Shown here: positions 1 to 8,790 of the stretch, one piece after another
Position numbering within the stretch: position 1 is the first letter of the stretch
Layout: each line of letters opens with the position of its first letter
NCBI RefSeq assembly: GCF_020171985.1
Contig: NZ_JAIVAL010000002.1
Span: 62,001 to 126,000, forward strand
DNA length: 64,000 bases
Origin: Halobacillus halophilus
GTDB taxonomy: Bacteria; Bacillota; Bacilli; Bacillales; Halobacillaceae
Direction of reading: 5' to 3'
Made by a program: the position numbers and the translations under genes
Notes under the pieces: generated by a model
Told to the model about the DNA's origin: nothing
What the model saw: the letters and a program-made list of their open reading frames with translations, nothing else
Databases searched by the model: none

Positions 1-273
1 GTGTTTGCGAGTAATGACCTGATTGCTCTTACCGTTATGCGCGAAGCAGAAAAAAGAAAGCTGGCTATGCCGGACCAACTGAAGCTCATTGGCTATGACG
101 GGACAGAAATTATTCGTACCATACACCCGGAACTTACTACGATCTGTCAGCCTATTCATCGTATTGCTGAAACGGCCGTCTCCCTGCTTGAACAGCAGAT
201 AGAAGGAACAAAACCGGTAGCTCATGAAGAAATCAGACATGAAATCAATCTCTTCCAAGGAAAAACAATTTAA
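1..273 (+). CDS. LacI/GalR-family transcriptional regulator, C-terminal fragment (5' end outside window)
   Basis: The 90 visible residues are the end of the periplasmic-binding-protein-like sensor domain of a LacI/GalR repressor. Family-typical segments are a FASND near the left edge, a LIGYDG strand, and the TTICQPIHRIAETAVSLL helix. The DNA-binding head lies before base 1. It points toward a minus-strand GH32/sugar ABC locus and shares a bidirectional terminator with it, so it is probably that locus's regulator (ScrR/SacR-like). Two CCGG-centred palindromes in the locus, at 1835-1850 and 4981-4996, fit the central-CG operators of this family. The family call is secure; the sugar specificity is inferred from neighbours. 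Confidence 0.85.
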   Translation: MFASNDLIALTVMREAEKRKLAMPDQLKLIGYDGTEIIRTIHPELTTICQPIHRIAETAVSLLEQQIEGTKPVAHEEIRHEINLFQGKTI

Positions 274-313
274 AAAGGAAAGGCCTGATAGAATATACCC
301 AGGCCTTTCCTTT
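274..313. terminator. bidirectional terminator between the LacI-type regulator and the GH32 gene
   Basis: A 14-bp perfect inverted repeat (AAAGGAAAGGCCTG at 274-287 and its complement at 300-313) has a 12-nt loop. A/T-rich arms on both sides suit termination of the two convergent genes. Confidence 0.85.
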
Positions 314-324
314 CTTATTGTTTT

Positions 325-1818
325 CTAATTCAGTACTTTCTTTAATGTCCAAGTATCCACTTTTTCCACATACGCATCTGTTTCCTCAGTATATACATTC
401 AATCCTGTGTGACTGGAATCCGGATATATTCGGTTAGTGATCCAGGATTTACCGTCTGCTGTAAATACTTCTAGAGAAGAAACATCCATAAAAAGCCTTA
501 GCGAAAGTTTATCTTCCACCTCTACTTTTGTCTTGCTGACACCCCGATGTGTTTCCTTACCGGAGTGTGTTGTATCTACTACTAATTCGCCTGTCATTAA
601 GTCGTAGTACACGAGCGTTTTTTCATTTCCGTCCGAGGAAGCCCGCAGTTCAAGTCCCACTCGTCCGGATGTCTGATTTTCTGGCAAGGTAATTTCCATA
701 TTGAGTTCATAACTCTGCTCCAGCCCACGGTGCTTATTCAAATCGAGACTTTCACCGGAAGACAATCTCAAGTTATCCTCGAAGTAATGGTGTTCTCTCA
801 AGCCTTCCAGCTCGGGCACAGGCAGAAAACTGACTTCCTGGTTCTCGTCTAAAATAACTTGTCGCGGGATCGTCATGGCTCCTGACCAGCCTTCGGTTTT
901 CGTAGGAAATTCCGTTTCCCACGTATCCATCCACGCAATCATAATCCGTCTGCCACTCTCATCTTCAAAGGTCTGAGCGGCGTAGAAGTCAAAACCATCA
1001 TCAATTTCTTTCACGGATACAGGACTAAATTTACCTTCTTCGTAATCCATATCGCCTACCATAATCTTGTTCTTACCCTCCTCCATATTCATCGGAGAAA
1101 TGATAAGCATATGCTTATCATCAATCGGAAACAAATCCGGACATTCCCACATATCTCCTTGTGTACCGTCTCCCTCCAGGGCTGCCCCCATATAGGTCCA
1201 ATCCACAAGGTTGCTCGATCTAAATAGGGGGATCGCTCCATTTCCATTCCTGCTCGAGCCTACAACCATATACCAGGTACCATCATGTTTCCACACTTTT
1301 GGATCTCTAAAGTCCTCAGAAAAATCTGCCGGTGGTCCTGCAATAATAGGGTTTTTCCCATGCTTAGTAAAATGAATACCATCCTTTGAAGAAGCCAGCG
1401 CCTGAACTTCCTTAGGAGATTTCCCTTCTACGTGGCCGGTGTAGATGAGACAAAGCTCGTCTCCATTGGACACCGCGCTTCCCGAAAAACAGCCCACCTC
1501 TGAGTTCCCCTCTTCATACTCATAGTCTTCAGAGGGAGCTAAGGCTACAGGTTCGTGCTTCCAGTGCACCAGATCACTGCTTGTCGCGTGTCCCCAGTGC
1601 ATCGGCCCCCAATCCACTCCATAAGGATAATGCTGATAAAATAAGTGATAGACACCTTTATGCTGGATCAGTCCATTGGGATCATTGATCCAGGAAGATG
1701 GAGCCGTAAAATGATAGTGTAAGCGATACTGAGATTCTCTTAGATCTTCTATTTGATTTTGAACAGCATGAGTAGCTTCATTCACTTTTTTATCATGTTT
1801 CTGATTGATGATCGTCAT
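325..1818 (-). CDS. glycoside hydrolase family 32 (sucrose-6-phosphate hydrolase / beta-fructofuranosidase)
   Basis: This 497-residue GH32 enzyme hydrolyses beta-fructosyl bonds in sucrose, sucrose-6-phosphate or fructo-oligosaccharides. The nucleophile motif WINDPNG is at about residues 43-49 (Asp46), followed by a FRDPKVW transition-state-stabiliser block and a WECPDLF acid/base block, then a C-terminal beta-sandwich. It has no signal peptide, so it acts in the cytoplasm. The start has a GGAGG site 6 nt upstream. It follows a sugar ABC importer rather than a PTS, so the imported substrate is probably unphosphorylated sucrose or short fructans, and a SacA/ScrB label would be only approximate. 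An operator-like palindrome lies just upstream of the start. Confidence 0.9.
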   Translation of the reverse strand: MTIINQKHDKKVNEATHAVQNQIEDLRESQYRLHYHFTAPSSWINDPNGLIQHKGVYHLFYQHYPYGVDWGPMHWGHATSSDLVHWKHEPVALAPSEDYEYEEGNSEVGCFSGSAVSNGDELCLIYTGHVEGKSPKEVQALASSKDGIHFTKHGKNPIIAGPPADFSEDFRDPKVWKHDGTWYMVVGSSRNGNGAIPLFRSSNLVDWTYMGAALEGDGTQGDMWECPDLFPIDDKHMLIISPMNMEEGKNKIMVGDMDYEEGKFSPVSVKEIDDGFDFYAAQTFEDESGRRIMIAWMDTWETEFPTKTEGWSGAMTIPRQVILDENQEVSFLPVPELEGLREHHYFEDNLRLSSGESLDLNKHRGLEQSYELNMEITLPENQTSGRVGLELRASSDGNEKTLVYYDLMTGELVVDTTHSGKETHRGVSKTKVEVEDKLSLRLFMDVSSLEVFTADGKSWITNRIYPDSSHTGLNVYTEETDAYVEKVDTWTLKKVLN

Positions 1819-1834
1819 CTTAATCCTCCAATTG

Positions 1835-1850
1835 TGTTAACCGGTTGGCA
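1835..1850. promoter_or_regulatory. probable LacI-type operator upstream of GH32 gene
   Basis: TGTTAACCGGTTGGCA matches its own complement at 12 of 16 positions around a central CCGG. It sits in the 50-bp gap between the permease and GH32 genes. A closely related palindrome overlaps the -35 box of the operon promoter at 4981-4996, which suggests binding sites for the adjacent LacI-family regulator. Confidence 0.55.
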
Positions 1851-1868
1851 TACACGTCAAATTTTTTA

Positions 1869-2708
1869 TTACTTACTTCCGGTACCTGAACTGCCCAGTC
1901 CTTGAAGCAGGTATTTCTGTGCAAAAATGTAAACAATGATTAATGGAATTGTGGAAATCGTAAGAATCGCCATAATCTGATTGGTGAAGACTGGCTGGGT
2001 TGAATTAATGTTGGTAATCGCTACCTGGAGCGGGAATTTATCTCCATCCGTTAAAATCATCAGCGGCCAAATATAATCATTCCAGCTTGCGATAAACGAA
2101 AGCGTCCCTACCGTAGCAATCGCTGGCTTAGACATCGGCATCATAATTCTCCAGAAAATCGACCAGTTGCTTGCGCCTTCGATTCTCGCTGATTCAATAA
2201 TCGAATTAGGGACAGCGATAAAGAAATTCCGGAACAAGTATATAAAGAACGCATTGGCGATCATCGGAAGAACGACAGCCAAACGACTGTTCACGAGTCC
2301 AAGGTTATGAATAATCGTAAACTGCGTAATAACAACCGTTTCTACAGGTACAATGAGCATAGCAAGCAGCAAGCTAAACAGAAGGTTCTTTCCGAAGAAC
2401 TGAAACTTGGCAAATGCATAACCAGCCATCCCATTTATAAATATCGAACCGAAAGTAACGATAGCTGCATATAAAATACTATTAAACAAGTAGCCTAGTA
2501 TATCAAAACGCGCAAACAACTCAGAATAGGAAGTCAGCCATTGAGATACTTCAAAAGAAGGAAGTAAAGCTTGAATGCTGTCTAAATCCTGATAAATACT
2601 CTCTTCCGGTTTCATAGAAGAGGAAATCATCCATAGTAATGGAAAAACGAATAGAGAAGCCAGAAGGATAAGTAGTATAGTTTTGACGATTTTCTTAACT
2701 CCCTGCAT
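1869..2708 (-). CDS. carbohydrate ABC transporter permease (MalG/CUT1 type)
   Basis: This 279-residue inner-membrane permease of the CUT1 class has about six hydrophobic segments, the first at residues 8-28. The cytoplasmic EAA loop (ESARIEGASNW...LPMSKP-like) near residues 170-195 docks the ATPase subunit. It lies directly downstream of the partner permease with no gap, and has a strong AAAGGAGG site 8 nt before the ATG. It would pair with the permease at 2709-3629 and the binding protein at 3634-4920 to import the sugar cleaved by the GH32 enzyme. No ATPase gene is in the locus, so a shared MsmX-type ATPase is probably used, as is known for Bacillus CUT1 systems. Confidence 0.9.
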   Translation of the reverse strand: MQGVKKIVKTILLILLASLFVFPLLWMISSSMKPEESIYQDLDSIQALLPSFEVSQWLTSYSELFARFDILGYLFNSILYAAIVTFGSIFINGMAGYAFAKFQFFGKNLLFSLLLAMLIVPVETVVITQFTIIHNLGLVNSRLAVVLPMIANAFFIYLFRNFFIAVPNSIIESARIEGASNWSIFWRIMMPMSKPAIATVGTLSFIASWNDYIWPLMILTDGDKFPLQVAITNINSTQPVFTNQIMAILTISTIPLIIVYIFAQKYLLQGLGSSGTGSK

Positions 2709-3629
2709 TTAAATATCCTCCTTTGCAAGTTTGCGCTGCAAGAATGAAACGATGGCGATCAATACGCCGAAGACAACCGTCATAGCACTCGCATAGCCTA
2801 CTAATCGATCGGTAAAACCGGTTTGAAAAATATAATAGATTGGTGTCATGGTTGAATTAAGCGGACCTCCCTGCGTCATAATCATCGGCTGAATAATTAA
2901 TTTAAATGCAGCGATCAGTGTCGTGAAAATAATTAGAGTCGTCGTTGGTCTTAAAAGCGGAAGCGTTATATGAAGAAAGCTCTGCCAGCGGTTCGCTCCG
3001 TCAATTTTAGCCGCTTCATACACTTCTCTTGAAATATTTTGAAGACCTGCCAGAAAAATTAACATCTGATACCCGGCTCCCTGCCAGGCTGATACAAATA
3101 CGATTACATAAATAGCTTGTTTAGGACTCGTCAAAAATGGCTGGGCATCTATACCAACGGCCTGTAAGATAGAATTAATCAGTCCATCGGCTGGGTTTAA
3201 TAAATATAGCCAGAGTACAGATACAACAACTAAAGACATAACTACCGGTGAAAAGAAAGCAATTTTTAAGAAAATATTTCCTTTTCTATTTTTGTTAATT
3301 AACAGGGCCAGTCCTAAAGCCGTACCTACTTGAACGATAATAATACAAACTACAAAAACCGCAATGTTTTGTAGACTCTTCATGAAAACAGGATCCGTAA
3401 AGAGTTCGACGAAGTTGCTGAACCCTACAAATTCACGCTGATCAGGTGTCAGTAAATAATAATCAGTGAACGCGTAATAAATAGTCAGAATTGCAGGGAG
3501 AAACAGGAAAACCCCTAAAAGTATAATCGCTGGCAGCATAAAGTACAGTGGTTGCAAATGGAAATTCAAGGCATGTAAACTAAACTTACTCTTCTTATTA
3601 CGATCCGCATACTGGTTTGTCGCTTCCAT
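2709..3629 (-). CDS. carbohydrate ABC transporter permease (MalF/CUT1 type)
   Basis: This 306-residue membrane permease is the MalF-like partner. It has a cytoplasmic N-terminus of about 30 residues, six predicted membrane helices and an EAA loop (YEAAKIDGANRWQSFLHITLP) near residue 205. The ATG follows an AGGAGG site. It lies between the binding-protein gene (4-bp gap) and the second permease, so the three genes form one transcription unit with the GH32 gene. Substrate identity is inferred only from the linked fructosidase. Confidence 0.9.
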   Translation of the reverse strand: MEATNQYADRNKKSKFSLHALNFHLQPLYFMLPAIILLGVFLFLPAILTIYYAFTDYYLLTPDQREFVGFSNFVELFTDPVFMKSLQNIAVFVVCIIIVQVGTALGLALLINKNRKGNIFLKIAFFSPVVMSLVVVSVLWLYLLNPADGLINSILQAVGIDAQPFLTSPKQAIYVIVFVSAWQGAGYQMLIFLAGLQNISREVYEAAKIDGANRWQSFLHITLPLLRPTTTLIIFTTLIAAFKLIIQPMIMTQGGPLNSTMTPIYYIFQTGFTDRLVGYASAMTVVFGVLIAIVSFLQRKLAKEDI

Positions 3630-3633
3630 TTTA

Positions 3634-4920
3634 TTAATTCCTCCTGTCTATAGCTGTCTGCATTTCTCTGGCTTTTTGATCGAGCAAATCTCTCATTTCT
3701 TCCGTCGTTTCATAGTATGCAAGTCCGGTAAGTGTCTGCTGAAAGGCCCGGGTAACTTGCGGGTATGCTGGTATGATAGGTCGTGGATGAGCAGAGGCTG
3801 TATTTTGTTCAATCAGTGTGCTCATTTGAGGGGAAACCTGTCCCTCCAGCTCTTCTGCGGCTGAATGCCTTGCCGGAAGCACACCACTTCCTAAACTTAC
3901 ATCCACCATGGCTTCCGTAGTGGTCATAAAATCAATCAATGCCCCGGCTGCTTCCTTATTCTCCGCCCCCGAAGTCATCGCATATTGCCAGCTTCCAGAC
4001 GGCGAAACCAGTTCGTTTGTTTCTGGCGATGTCGGGTATGGCATGATGCCATATTCTAGATCATCATAGTTCGTTTCAATCTGCTGGATGGTCCAGGATC
4101 CGCTCATTAACATCGGGTATTTACCGGTGAGGAAGCCGTTCTCTGACGGGGACAAAGTCGTATAGCCTTTATTTAACATCTCCTGTACAAAATTTAGTGC
4201 CTCCATCGTTTTTTCACTATTGAAATGACCAAGTGCATTTCCTTCATCTGAAATAACTTGACCGCCATTTGACCAAATAAAAGGAGTAAAAGCATACATT
4301 AACCACTCATTCTGGCTGTTCAACATCATGTCTATCGCAGGCACCTCATAAGTTTCCGTCAGTTTCTTAGACAATTCCATAAACCTGTCCCAGCCCCAGG
4401 GGTCATCTATAGTTGGTAAAGAGTCCATATCAATTCCTGCTTCTTTAAACATTTCTTTATTGTAATAAATACCTACTCCGGATTCTGAATAACCAACCGC
4501 ATAAAGTTTACCGTTATACGTTCCCTGATTGATAATGCTGTCTAATAAATCTTCTTTGTTTGAAATGTACTCGCCTATCGGAGCAACAATTTCAGCTTCC
4601 GCGTAAGCGGCAGTATTTGGGCCGTCCAGTGTTAATACATCGGGCAGCGTCCCGGTAGAAACAGCAGCATTAATTTTATCCTCGTATCCGCCTCCTCCAC
4701 CGCCCCGGGGAATGAATTGAATTTCTGCCTGATACGTACCTTCATATTCTTCATTAAACCTGTCTACTGTATCCTTCATGACTTTACCTTCAGCGCTTTC
4801 ACTAGATGTGTGAACCCATATGTCCACAGTATTTTTACCTTTTGAGCTGCTGCCCTCCCCACACCCTGCAAGGAACAAAGAAAGCACTAACAAACTCGCT
4901 AAGATGGCCGACCTCATCAT
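3634..4920 (-). CDS. sugar ABC transporter substrate-binding lipoprotein
   Basis: This is a 428-residue extracellular solute-binding protein of family 1. The N-terminus is a lipoprotein signal ending in LAGC at about residues 17-20, so the mature protein is lipid-anchored outside the membrane. The body has the family's SxSESAEG...V.RFN.EY opening and GTLPDV.T motif. Two in-frame ATG codons open the gene behind AAGGAGG; the first is used here. It is the first gene of the sucrose/fructan operon. The promoter at 4958-4986 has a TTGACA -35 box overlapped by a LacI-type palindrome. Confidence 0.9.
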   Translation of the reverse strand: MMRSAILASLLVLSLFLAGCGEGSSSKGKNTVDIWVHTSSESAEGKVMKDTVDRFNEEYEGTYQAEIQFIPRGGGGGGYEDKINAAVSTGTLPDVLTLDGPNTAAYAEAEIVAPIGEYISNKEDLLDSIINQGTYNGKLYAVGYSESGVGIYYNKEMFKEAGIDMDSLPTIDDPWGWDRFMELSKKLTETYEVPAIDMMLNSQNEWLMYAFTPFIWSNGGQVISDEGNALGHFNSEKTMEALNFVQEMLNKGYTTLSPSENGFLTGKYPMLMSGSWTIQQIETNYDDLEYGIMPYPTSPETNELVSPSGSWQYAMTSGAENKEAAGALIDFMTTTEAMVDVSLGSGVLPARHSAAEELEGQVSPQMSTLIEQNTASAHPRPIIPAYPQVTRAFQQTLTGLAYYETTEEMRDLLDQKAREMQTAIDRRN

Positions 4921-4935
4921 CCATTTCCTCCTTTT

Positions 4936-4950
4936 TGAAATCGTTTACTT
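4936..4950. promoter_or_regulatory. cre-like site downstream of the sugar-operon promoter
   Basis: On the minus strand the site reads AAGTAAACGATTTCA, which fits the catabolite-responsive-element consensus WTGNAANCGNWNNCW with one mismatch. It lies just after the probable transcription start of the ABC/GH32 operon, a position where CcpA blocks transcription in Bacillus. It could equally be a second site for the local LacI-family protein. Confidence 0.4.
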
Positions 4951-4957
4951 TAAATGA

Positions 4958-4986
4958 ATTGTACTCCTGGTCCCAAAACATGTCAA
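4958..4986 (-). promoter_or_regulatory. sigma-A promoter of the ABC/GH32 operon
   Basis: On the minus strand there is a perfect TTGACA (4981-4986), a 17-bp spacer and TACAAT (4958-4963), 38 bp before the lipoprotein start. Confidence 0.75.
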
Positions 4987-4996
4987 CCGGATGACA
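4981..4996. promoter_or_regulatory. probable LacI-type operator overlapping the -35 box
   Basis: TGTCAACCGGATGACA is palindromic at 14 of 16 positions and shares its core and ends with the site at 1835-1850. Its overlap with the TTGACA hexamer implies that binding would exclude RNA polymerase. Confidence 0.6.
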
Positions 4997-5054
4997 TAAA
5001 ATTTTTATCAGCCTTATAGCTGAATTTTAAAGTTAGTCCTAACAACTCCTATTA

Positions 5055-5084
5055 AAAAAGCTCCCTACACAAGTAGAGAGCTTT
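5055..5084 (-). terminator. terminator of the hydrolase gene
   Basis: The minus-strand hairpin pairs AAAGCTCTCTAC with GTAGGGAGCTTT (one mismatch), then a run of T residues follows the second arm. It lies directly after the stop of the alpha/beta hydrolase. Confidence 0.8.
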
Positions 5085-5099
5085 CAAAACCATCGGTCA

Positions 5100-5903
5100 C
5101 TAAACCGCAGTATATCTAGTTACAAAATCGCGAGATATCAAGTTAAACTGTGATGATTGTTCAATGTTGCATACGTGACCGCATTTTTCCAATATGGTTA
5201 ATTCCGCCGCTTCTTCCTTACGTGCGTGTTTCACAATTCCCTGTAAAAACATATGATCCTCATCACCCGAGATATACAGCTTTGGAATTTTGTTTACCTG
5301 CTGCTTCAATCTCGAATAGATCTGGTGAGCATCCTTTACGATATAGAGCCAGCGGAGGTAAGAATTCTGCCCCAGTTTCAATGCTTCTTTAATAAAGAAA
5401 TCCCTGGATTTCTTATGATTTCTTTTCGGCATTAAAATGTGAGCGAAACTCACAAAAGGGACCATATAAGGAAGCATATTCCGAATAGGAAAAGAAAGCA
5501 CAATCTTCCCAAGCGTCTCTCCCCACCATAACCAGCGGCCAACCGCACCGGATAAGACCATGGATTTGATCCGCTTCGGAAACTTCATGGCCAGGTCCTG
5601 AATGACGATCGTCCCGAGCGATACCCCTATAAGGTGGACCTGGTTAATATGAAGCCGGTCAAGCAGTTCAACCACTTTCCTGCTCGTATAGTCCAATATA
5701 TTTTCATCATTTGTCAGGTCAGGAGACTTACCATGACCAGGTAAATCGATAAACAATAGATTATAATCTGGTTTAAAGTACTCAATCTGCCGGTTGAATA
5801 TCGAATAATTTCCGCCAAACCCGTGAAAAAACACAATCCAATCTTTCTTTTCACTATTAATATAAGCTTCATAATGTAAAGAAGTCTTCTTGAAGTTCAA
5901 CAT
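5100..5903 (-). CDS. alpha/beta-fold hydrolase
   Basis: This 267-residue cytoplasmic alpha/beta hydrolase has an oxyanion HGFGGN segment at about residues 28-33. The nucleophile elbow GVSLG has its Ser near residue 95, and there is a late GDEDHM acid region and a C-terminal CGH with the catalytic His. These are the marks of an esterase/lipase/peptidase-type hydrolase; the substrate cannot be told. The upstream ribosome site is weak (AAAGAAAG). It lies 34 bp after the NAD-dependent epimerase and ahead of a terminator, so the two are probably co-transcribed. Confidence 0.8.
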   Translation of the reverse strand: MLNFKKTSLHYEAYINSEKKDWIVFFHGFGGNYSIFNRQIEYFKPDYNLLFIDLPGHGKSPDLTNDENILDYTSRKVVELLDRLHINQVHLIGVSLGTIVIQDLAMKFPKRIKSMVLSGAVGRWLWWGETLGKIVLSFPIRNMLPYMVPFVSFAHILMPKRNHKKSRDFFIKEALKLGQNSYLRWLYIVKDAHQIYSRLKQQVNKIPKLYISGDEDHMFLQGIVKHARKEEAAELTILEKCGHVCNIEQSSQFNLISRDFVTRYTAV

Positions 5904-5937
5904 AGATGCATCCGTACTTTCTTTTTAAATAGTAGCC

Positions 5938-6978
5938 TTATCTTCCAGCGATAATCGTCTTTAGAACGGTATCGTTTAAGTTGAGAGGTTCTGTACCGTT
6001 CTTCTTTAAAAGTTCCTGCGTATTAGAGTCATCGAACGTTAACGTTTTATCCAGGTACTGATGAAAAACTTTCATAGGCTCATTAAACCTGAGTTCCTGT
6101 TCGGTGAGTTCTCCTTCATAATCCGTTGGTACAAGCTGTACATTATAAAAATTTAACTCCCTCTTTAAAGCTTCGAATACAATCTGGTTGCTAGGGGGGT
6201 TCGAATTCGTAATGTGATATATTTTTTTATTTTCTGCGTGGGTAAGTCCTGCTGCCAGTACATCCACTACATAATCAATTGGTACAATATTCTGAGCCGT
6301 ATCCCGGTTACATAAGAACTTAATCTTATCGTCAGGAGTCGTCTTCTGGCGATCCAATCTCTTTTTCATAATTTCAAAACTTCTCATAACTCCGTATAAA
6401 GCAAACGTTGTGTCAGCTTCCCCGGTCTGGGAATCCCCAACGATAATCGACGGACGGAAAATGTTCACATTAAAGAACGCGTCATAACTGAAAACTAAAT
6501 GTTCCGCCTCACATTTGCTTTTTTCATAATAGTTCACAAAAGAATTATCTAACGGGTGCAGTTCCTCGGCAGCATGGAGCTGGTCCCCAAGAGTATAGGC
6601 TGTACTCACGTGGAAAAAGCGTTTCACGCGAATGTGTCTGGATAAATCCAGAATACGCTTTGTCCCATTTACATTAATATCAAATAGCTGTTCTTTCTCA
6701 TTATCGTCAAAAGAAAGATAAGCAGCGATGTGATAAACTGTATCAATCTTGTCTTTTAATACTTCCAATGTTTCCTCTGAAACACCGACATTCTCCTTCC
6801 CAATATCCCCTTTCACAACCGTCAATTCCGGCTGCAAAGAAGTTGGTACGGATTCCATCAGGCTTTCAGATTTCTTTTCATTCCGCGCCAGCGCATATAC
6901 GGAATGACCTTCCTGAAGTAACCGGATGGTTAACTGTTTCCCAAGAAATCCTGTGGCACCAGTTAAAAGTATATTCAT
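5938..6978 (-). CDS. NAD(P)-dependent epimerase / thioester-reductase-like SDR protein
   Basis: This extended short-chain dehydrogenase starts with the Rossmann motif TGATGFLG (residues 5-12 from the chosen start). It has DTVYHIAAYLSF, the ST..Y..K region (VSTAYTLGD and NYYEKSK) and an FRPSIIVGDSQTG block. These resemble the NAD_binding_4 group, which includes fatty acyl-CoA and carboxylic-acid reductase domains. The start at 6978 (MNILLTG) is preferred over upstream codons because the Rossmann fold begins there and an AGGTGGG site precedes it. It lies near an acyl-CoA synthetase gene, so an acyl-thioester substrate is possible but unproven. Confidence 0.75.
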   Translation of the reverse strand: MNILLTGATGFLGKQLTIRLLQEGHSVYALARNEKKSESLMESVPTSLQPELTVVKGDIGKENVGVSEETLEVLKDKIDTVYHIAAYLSFDDNEKEQLFDINVNGTKRILDLSRHIRVKRFFHVSTAYTLGDQLHAAEELHPLDNSFVNYYEKSKCEAEHLVFSYDAFFNVNIFRPSIIVGDSQTGEADTTFALYGVMRSFEIMKKRLDRQKTTPDDKIKFLCNRDTAQNIVPIDYVVDVLAAGLTHAENKKIYHITNSNPPSNQIVFEALKRELNFYNVQLVPTDYEGELTEQELRFNEPMKVFHQYLDKTLTFDDSNTQELLKKNGTEPLNLNDTVLKTIIAGR

Positions 6979-7120
6979 GTTGCTCACCCACCTAAACCAT
7001 CTATTTGTAAAAAACATCCACTTGTCAAGAATTTTGCCTCTAGATAAAAGTTTAGCATAAATAAGAGGGATATACATCTTTTAAGAACAATGCTATAAAT
7101 TGGAACTCCACTCACTCTAA

Positions 7121-7151
7121 AAAAGGGCGTACTTTCCAAAAAGTACGCCCT
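7121..7151 (-). terminator. terminator of the acyl-CoA synthetase gene
   Basis: A 12-bp perfect stem (AGGGCGTACTTT and complement) with a 4-nt loop is followed on the minus strand by six T residues. Confidence 0.9.
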
Positions 7152-7166
7152 CATAAGTTTCATGAT

Positions 7167-8747
7167 TTAGTTAACAAGCCGGCTGTGTCCTTCCCAGAAC
7201 GATTTACGAATGATTACTTTCTGTATTTTCCCTGATGCCGTTTTAGGCAGTTCATCAATAAACGTAATGCTTTTCGGTGCTTTAAAATGAGCCAGTTTTT
7301 CCCGGCAGAACATGATCAACTCTTCCTCTGATACGGTCTCGCCTTCTCTTAATACGACGACGGCTTTCGGAACTTCTCCCCATTTATCATGTGGCGTCGC
7401 AACTACTGCCGCTTCCAGTACCGATGGATGCTCATAAAGAATGGCTTCCACTTCAATCGAGGATATATTCTCGCCTCCACTGATAATTACATCTTTCTTA
7501 CGGTCCACAATTTCAATGGTATGCTTCTCATCTACTACGGCCATATCACCGGTGTAGAGCCACCCATCACGAATCGTGGCATTCGTCGCTTCCTCATTTT
7601 TAAAATAACCTTCCATAATCCCATTGGTCCTGGTAATGATCTCTCCGATAGATTTGCCATCATGGGCGACTTCTTCCCCAAACTCATCCACCACTCTTAC
7701 TTTACTTCCAATCATTTCGTAACCGGCCTTCGCTTTCAGGCGGTATTTTTCTTCAGGTGGAAGGTCAAGATCCATGGATCGTAATTCCGATGTCGTAATC
7801 AGCGGGGAGATTTCCGTCATGCCGTACACCTGGATGAACTTCCAGCCTAAATCCTCCTCCACTTTTCGAACAAAAGCAGGCGGCGGGGCAGATCCGGCAA
7901 TTACAACCCTTACATCCTGTTCAATTTGCGGCTTAACCGTATCATACTCTTCCATAAGCATGTTCAGTACAGTCGGCGCCATATGTAAAACCGAGACACC
8001 ATGCTTCTTAATCTTTTCTAACATGAGCTTGGGATCGGTTTTGCGAAGCATGACCTGAGTTGCCCCATTAGCTGTGTAATAGAAGGGCGACCCCCATCCA
8101 TTCACGTGGAACATCGGTAGCACGTGCAATAATGTATCCTGATCGCTCACACGCAAGTGATGCATCGTGGACATGGCATGAAGATAGTTCGCCCGGTGAC
8201 TGAGCAGCACCCCTTTCGGATTACCTGTCGTACCGCTCGTATAAAGAAGAGAAGCAATATCGGTTTCTTCCAGTTCCGCACGGTCAAACGGACCATCAGA
8301 AAAAGACGCAAGCCAGGGTTCATAGGAAGCAGCTCCTTCTTTTTCTTCTCCATGCACAACCACATGTTCAAGCTGCGGAAGCTGAGGCAGGACCGTTTCC
8401 ACCAAGTGATAAAGATCTGCGTCCACAAATAACACTTTACTTTCACTATGTTCCAGAATGAATTGATAATCAGCCGGTTTTAAACGGGTATTCAGCGGAG
8501 TCATAACTGCGCCCACTTGAAATACACCATAGAAGCCTTCCAGCATCTCCAGCGTGTTCGGAGCAAGGTACGCGACTTTGTCTCCTTTTAGCACTCCGAG
8601 TTCACCCAGCCCACGCGACAGCTGATTCACTCGCCCGTTCAATTGTTTATACGTCAGCGTGCGATCATCATCAATAATGGCGGGCTTATCCCCATACAAT
8701 TCTACGGCTCGATCAAGAAAGTCAGTCAACACCAAAGGTACCTGCAT
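7167..8747 (-). CDS. long-chain acyl-CoA synthetase (AMP-binding enzyme)
   Basis: This 526-residue member of the ANL adenylating superfamily activates a carboxylic (fatty) acid to acyl-AMP and then acyl-CoA. Visible motifs are the P-loop-like YTSGTTGNPKGV near residue 170, QVYGMTEISP near 310, YTGDMAVVDE near 398, the hinge DRKKDVIISGGENI near 420 and the C-terminal PKTASGKIQK with the catalytic Lys. Length is normal. It stands alone, with its own promoter (8791-8819), a cre-like site and a terminator, which fits catabolite-repressed fatty-acid use. Chain-length preference cannot be read from sequence. Confidence 0.88.
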   Translation of the reverse strand: MQVPLVLTDFLDRAVELYGDKPAIIDDDRTLTYKQLNGRVNQLSRGLGELGVLKGDKVAYLAPNTLEMLEGFYGVFQVGAVMTPLNTRLKPADYQFILEHSESKVLFVDADLYHLVETVLPQLPQLEHVVVHGEEKEGAASYEPWLASFSDGPFDRAELEETDIASLLYTSGTTGNPKGVLLSHRANYLHAMSTMHHLRVSDQDTLLHVLPMFHVNGWGSPFYYTANGATQVMLRKTDPKLMLEKIKKHGVSVLHMAPTVLNMLMEEYDTVKPQIEQDVRVVIAGSAPPPAFVRKVEEDLGWKFIQVYGMTEISPLITTSELRSMDLDLPPEEKYRLKAKAGYEMIGSKVRVVDEFGEEVAHDGKSIGEIITRTNGIMEGYFKNEEATNATIRDGWLYTGDMAVVDEKHTIEIVDRKKDVIISGGENISSIEVEAILYEHPSVLEAAVVATPHDKWGEVPKAVVVLREGETVSEEELIMFCREKLAHFKAPKSITFIDELPKTASGKIQKVIIRKSFWEGHSRLVN

Positions 8748-8772
8748 TCCATCACTTCTCCCTTATAAATAT

Positions 8773-8787
8773 ATTGAAGCGCTTACA
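8773..8787. promoter_or_regulatory. cre-like site at the acyl-CoA synthetase promoter
   Basis: ATTGAAGCGCTTACA fits WTGNAANCGNWNNCW with one mismatch and holds a palindromic AAGCGCTT core. It lies immediately downstream of the -10 box, consistent with CcpA repression. Confidence 0.5.
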
Positions 8788-8790
8788 CAT

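Noticed and set aside
2385-2400. GTTCTTTCCGAAGAAC palindrome resembling a SinR box
   Set aside because: It lies inside the coding sequence of a sugar permease with no promoter nearby. It is kept as a reminder that the motif can occur by chance.
7389-8446. Several long open frames opposite or out of frame with the acyl-CoA synthetase gene
   Set aside because: They are shadows of a well-conserved gene; none has a ribosome site or recognisable motif.
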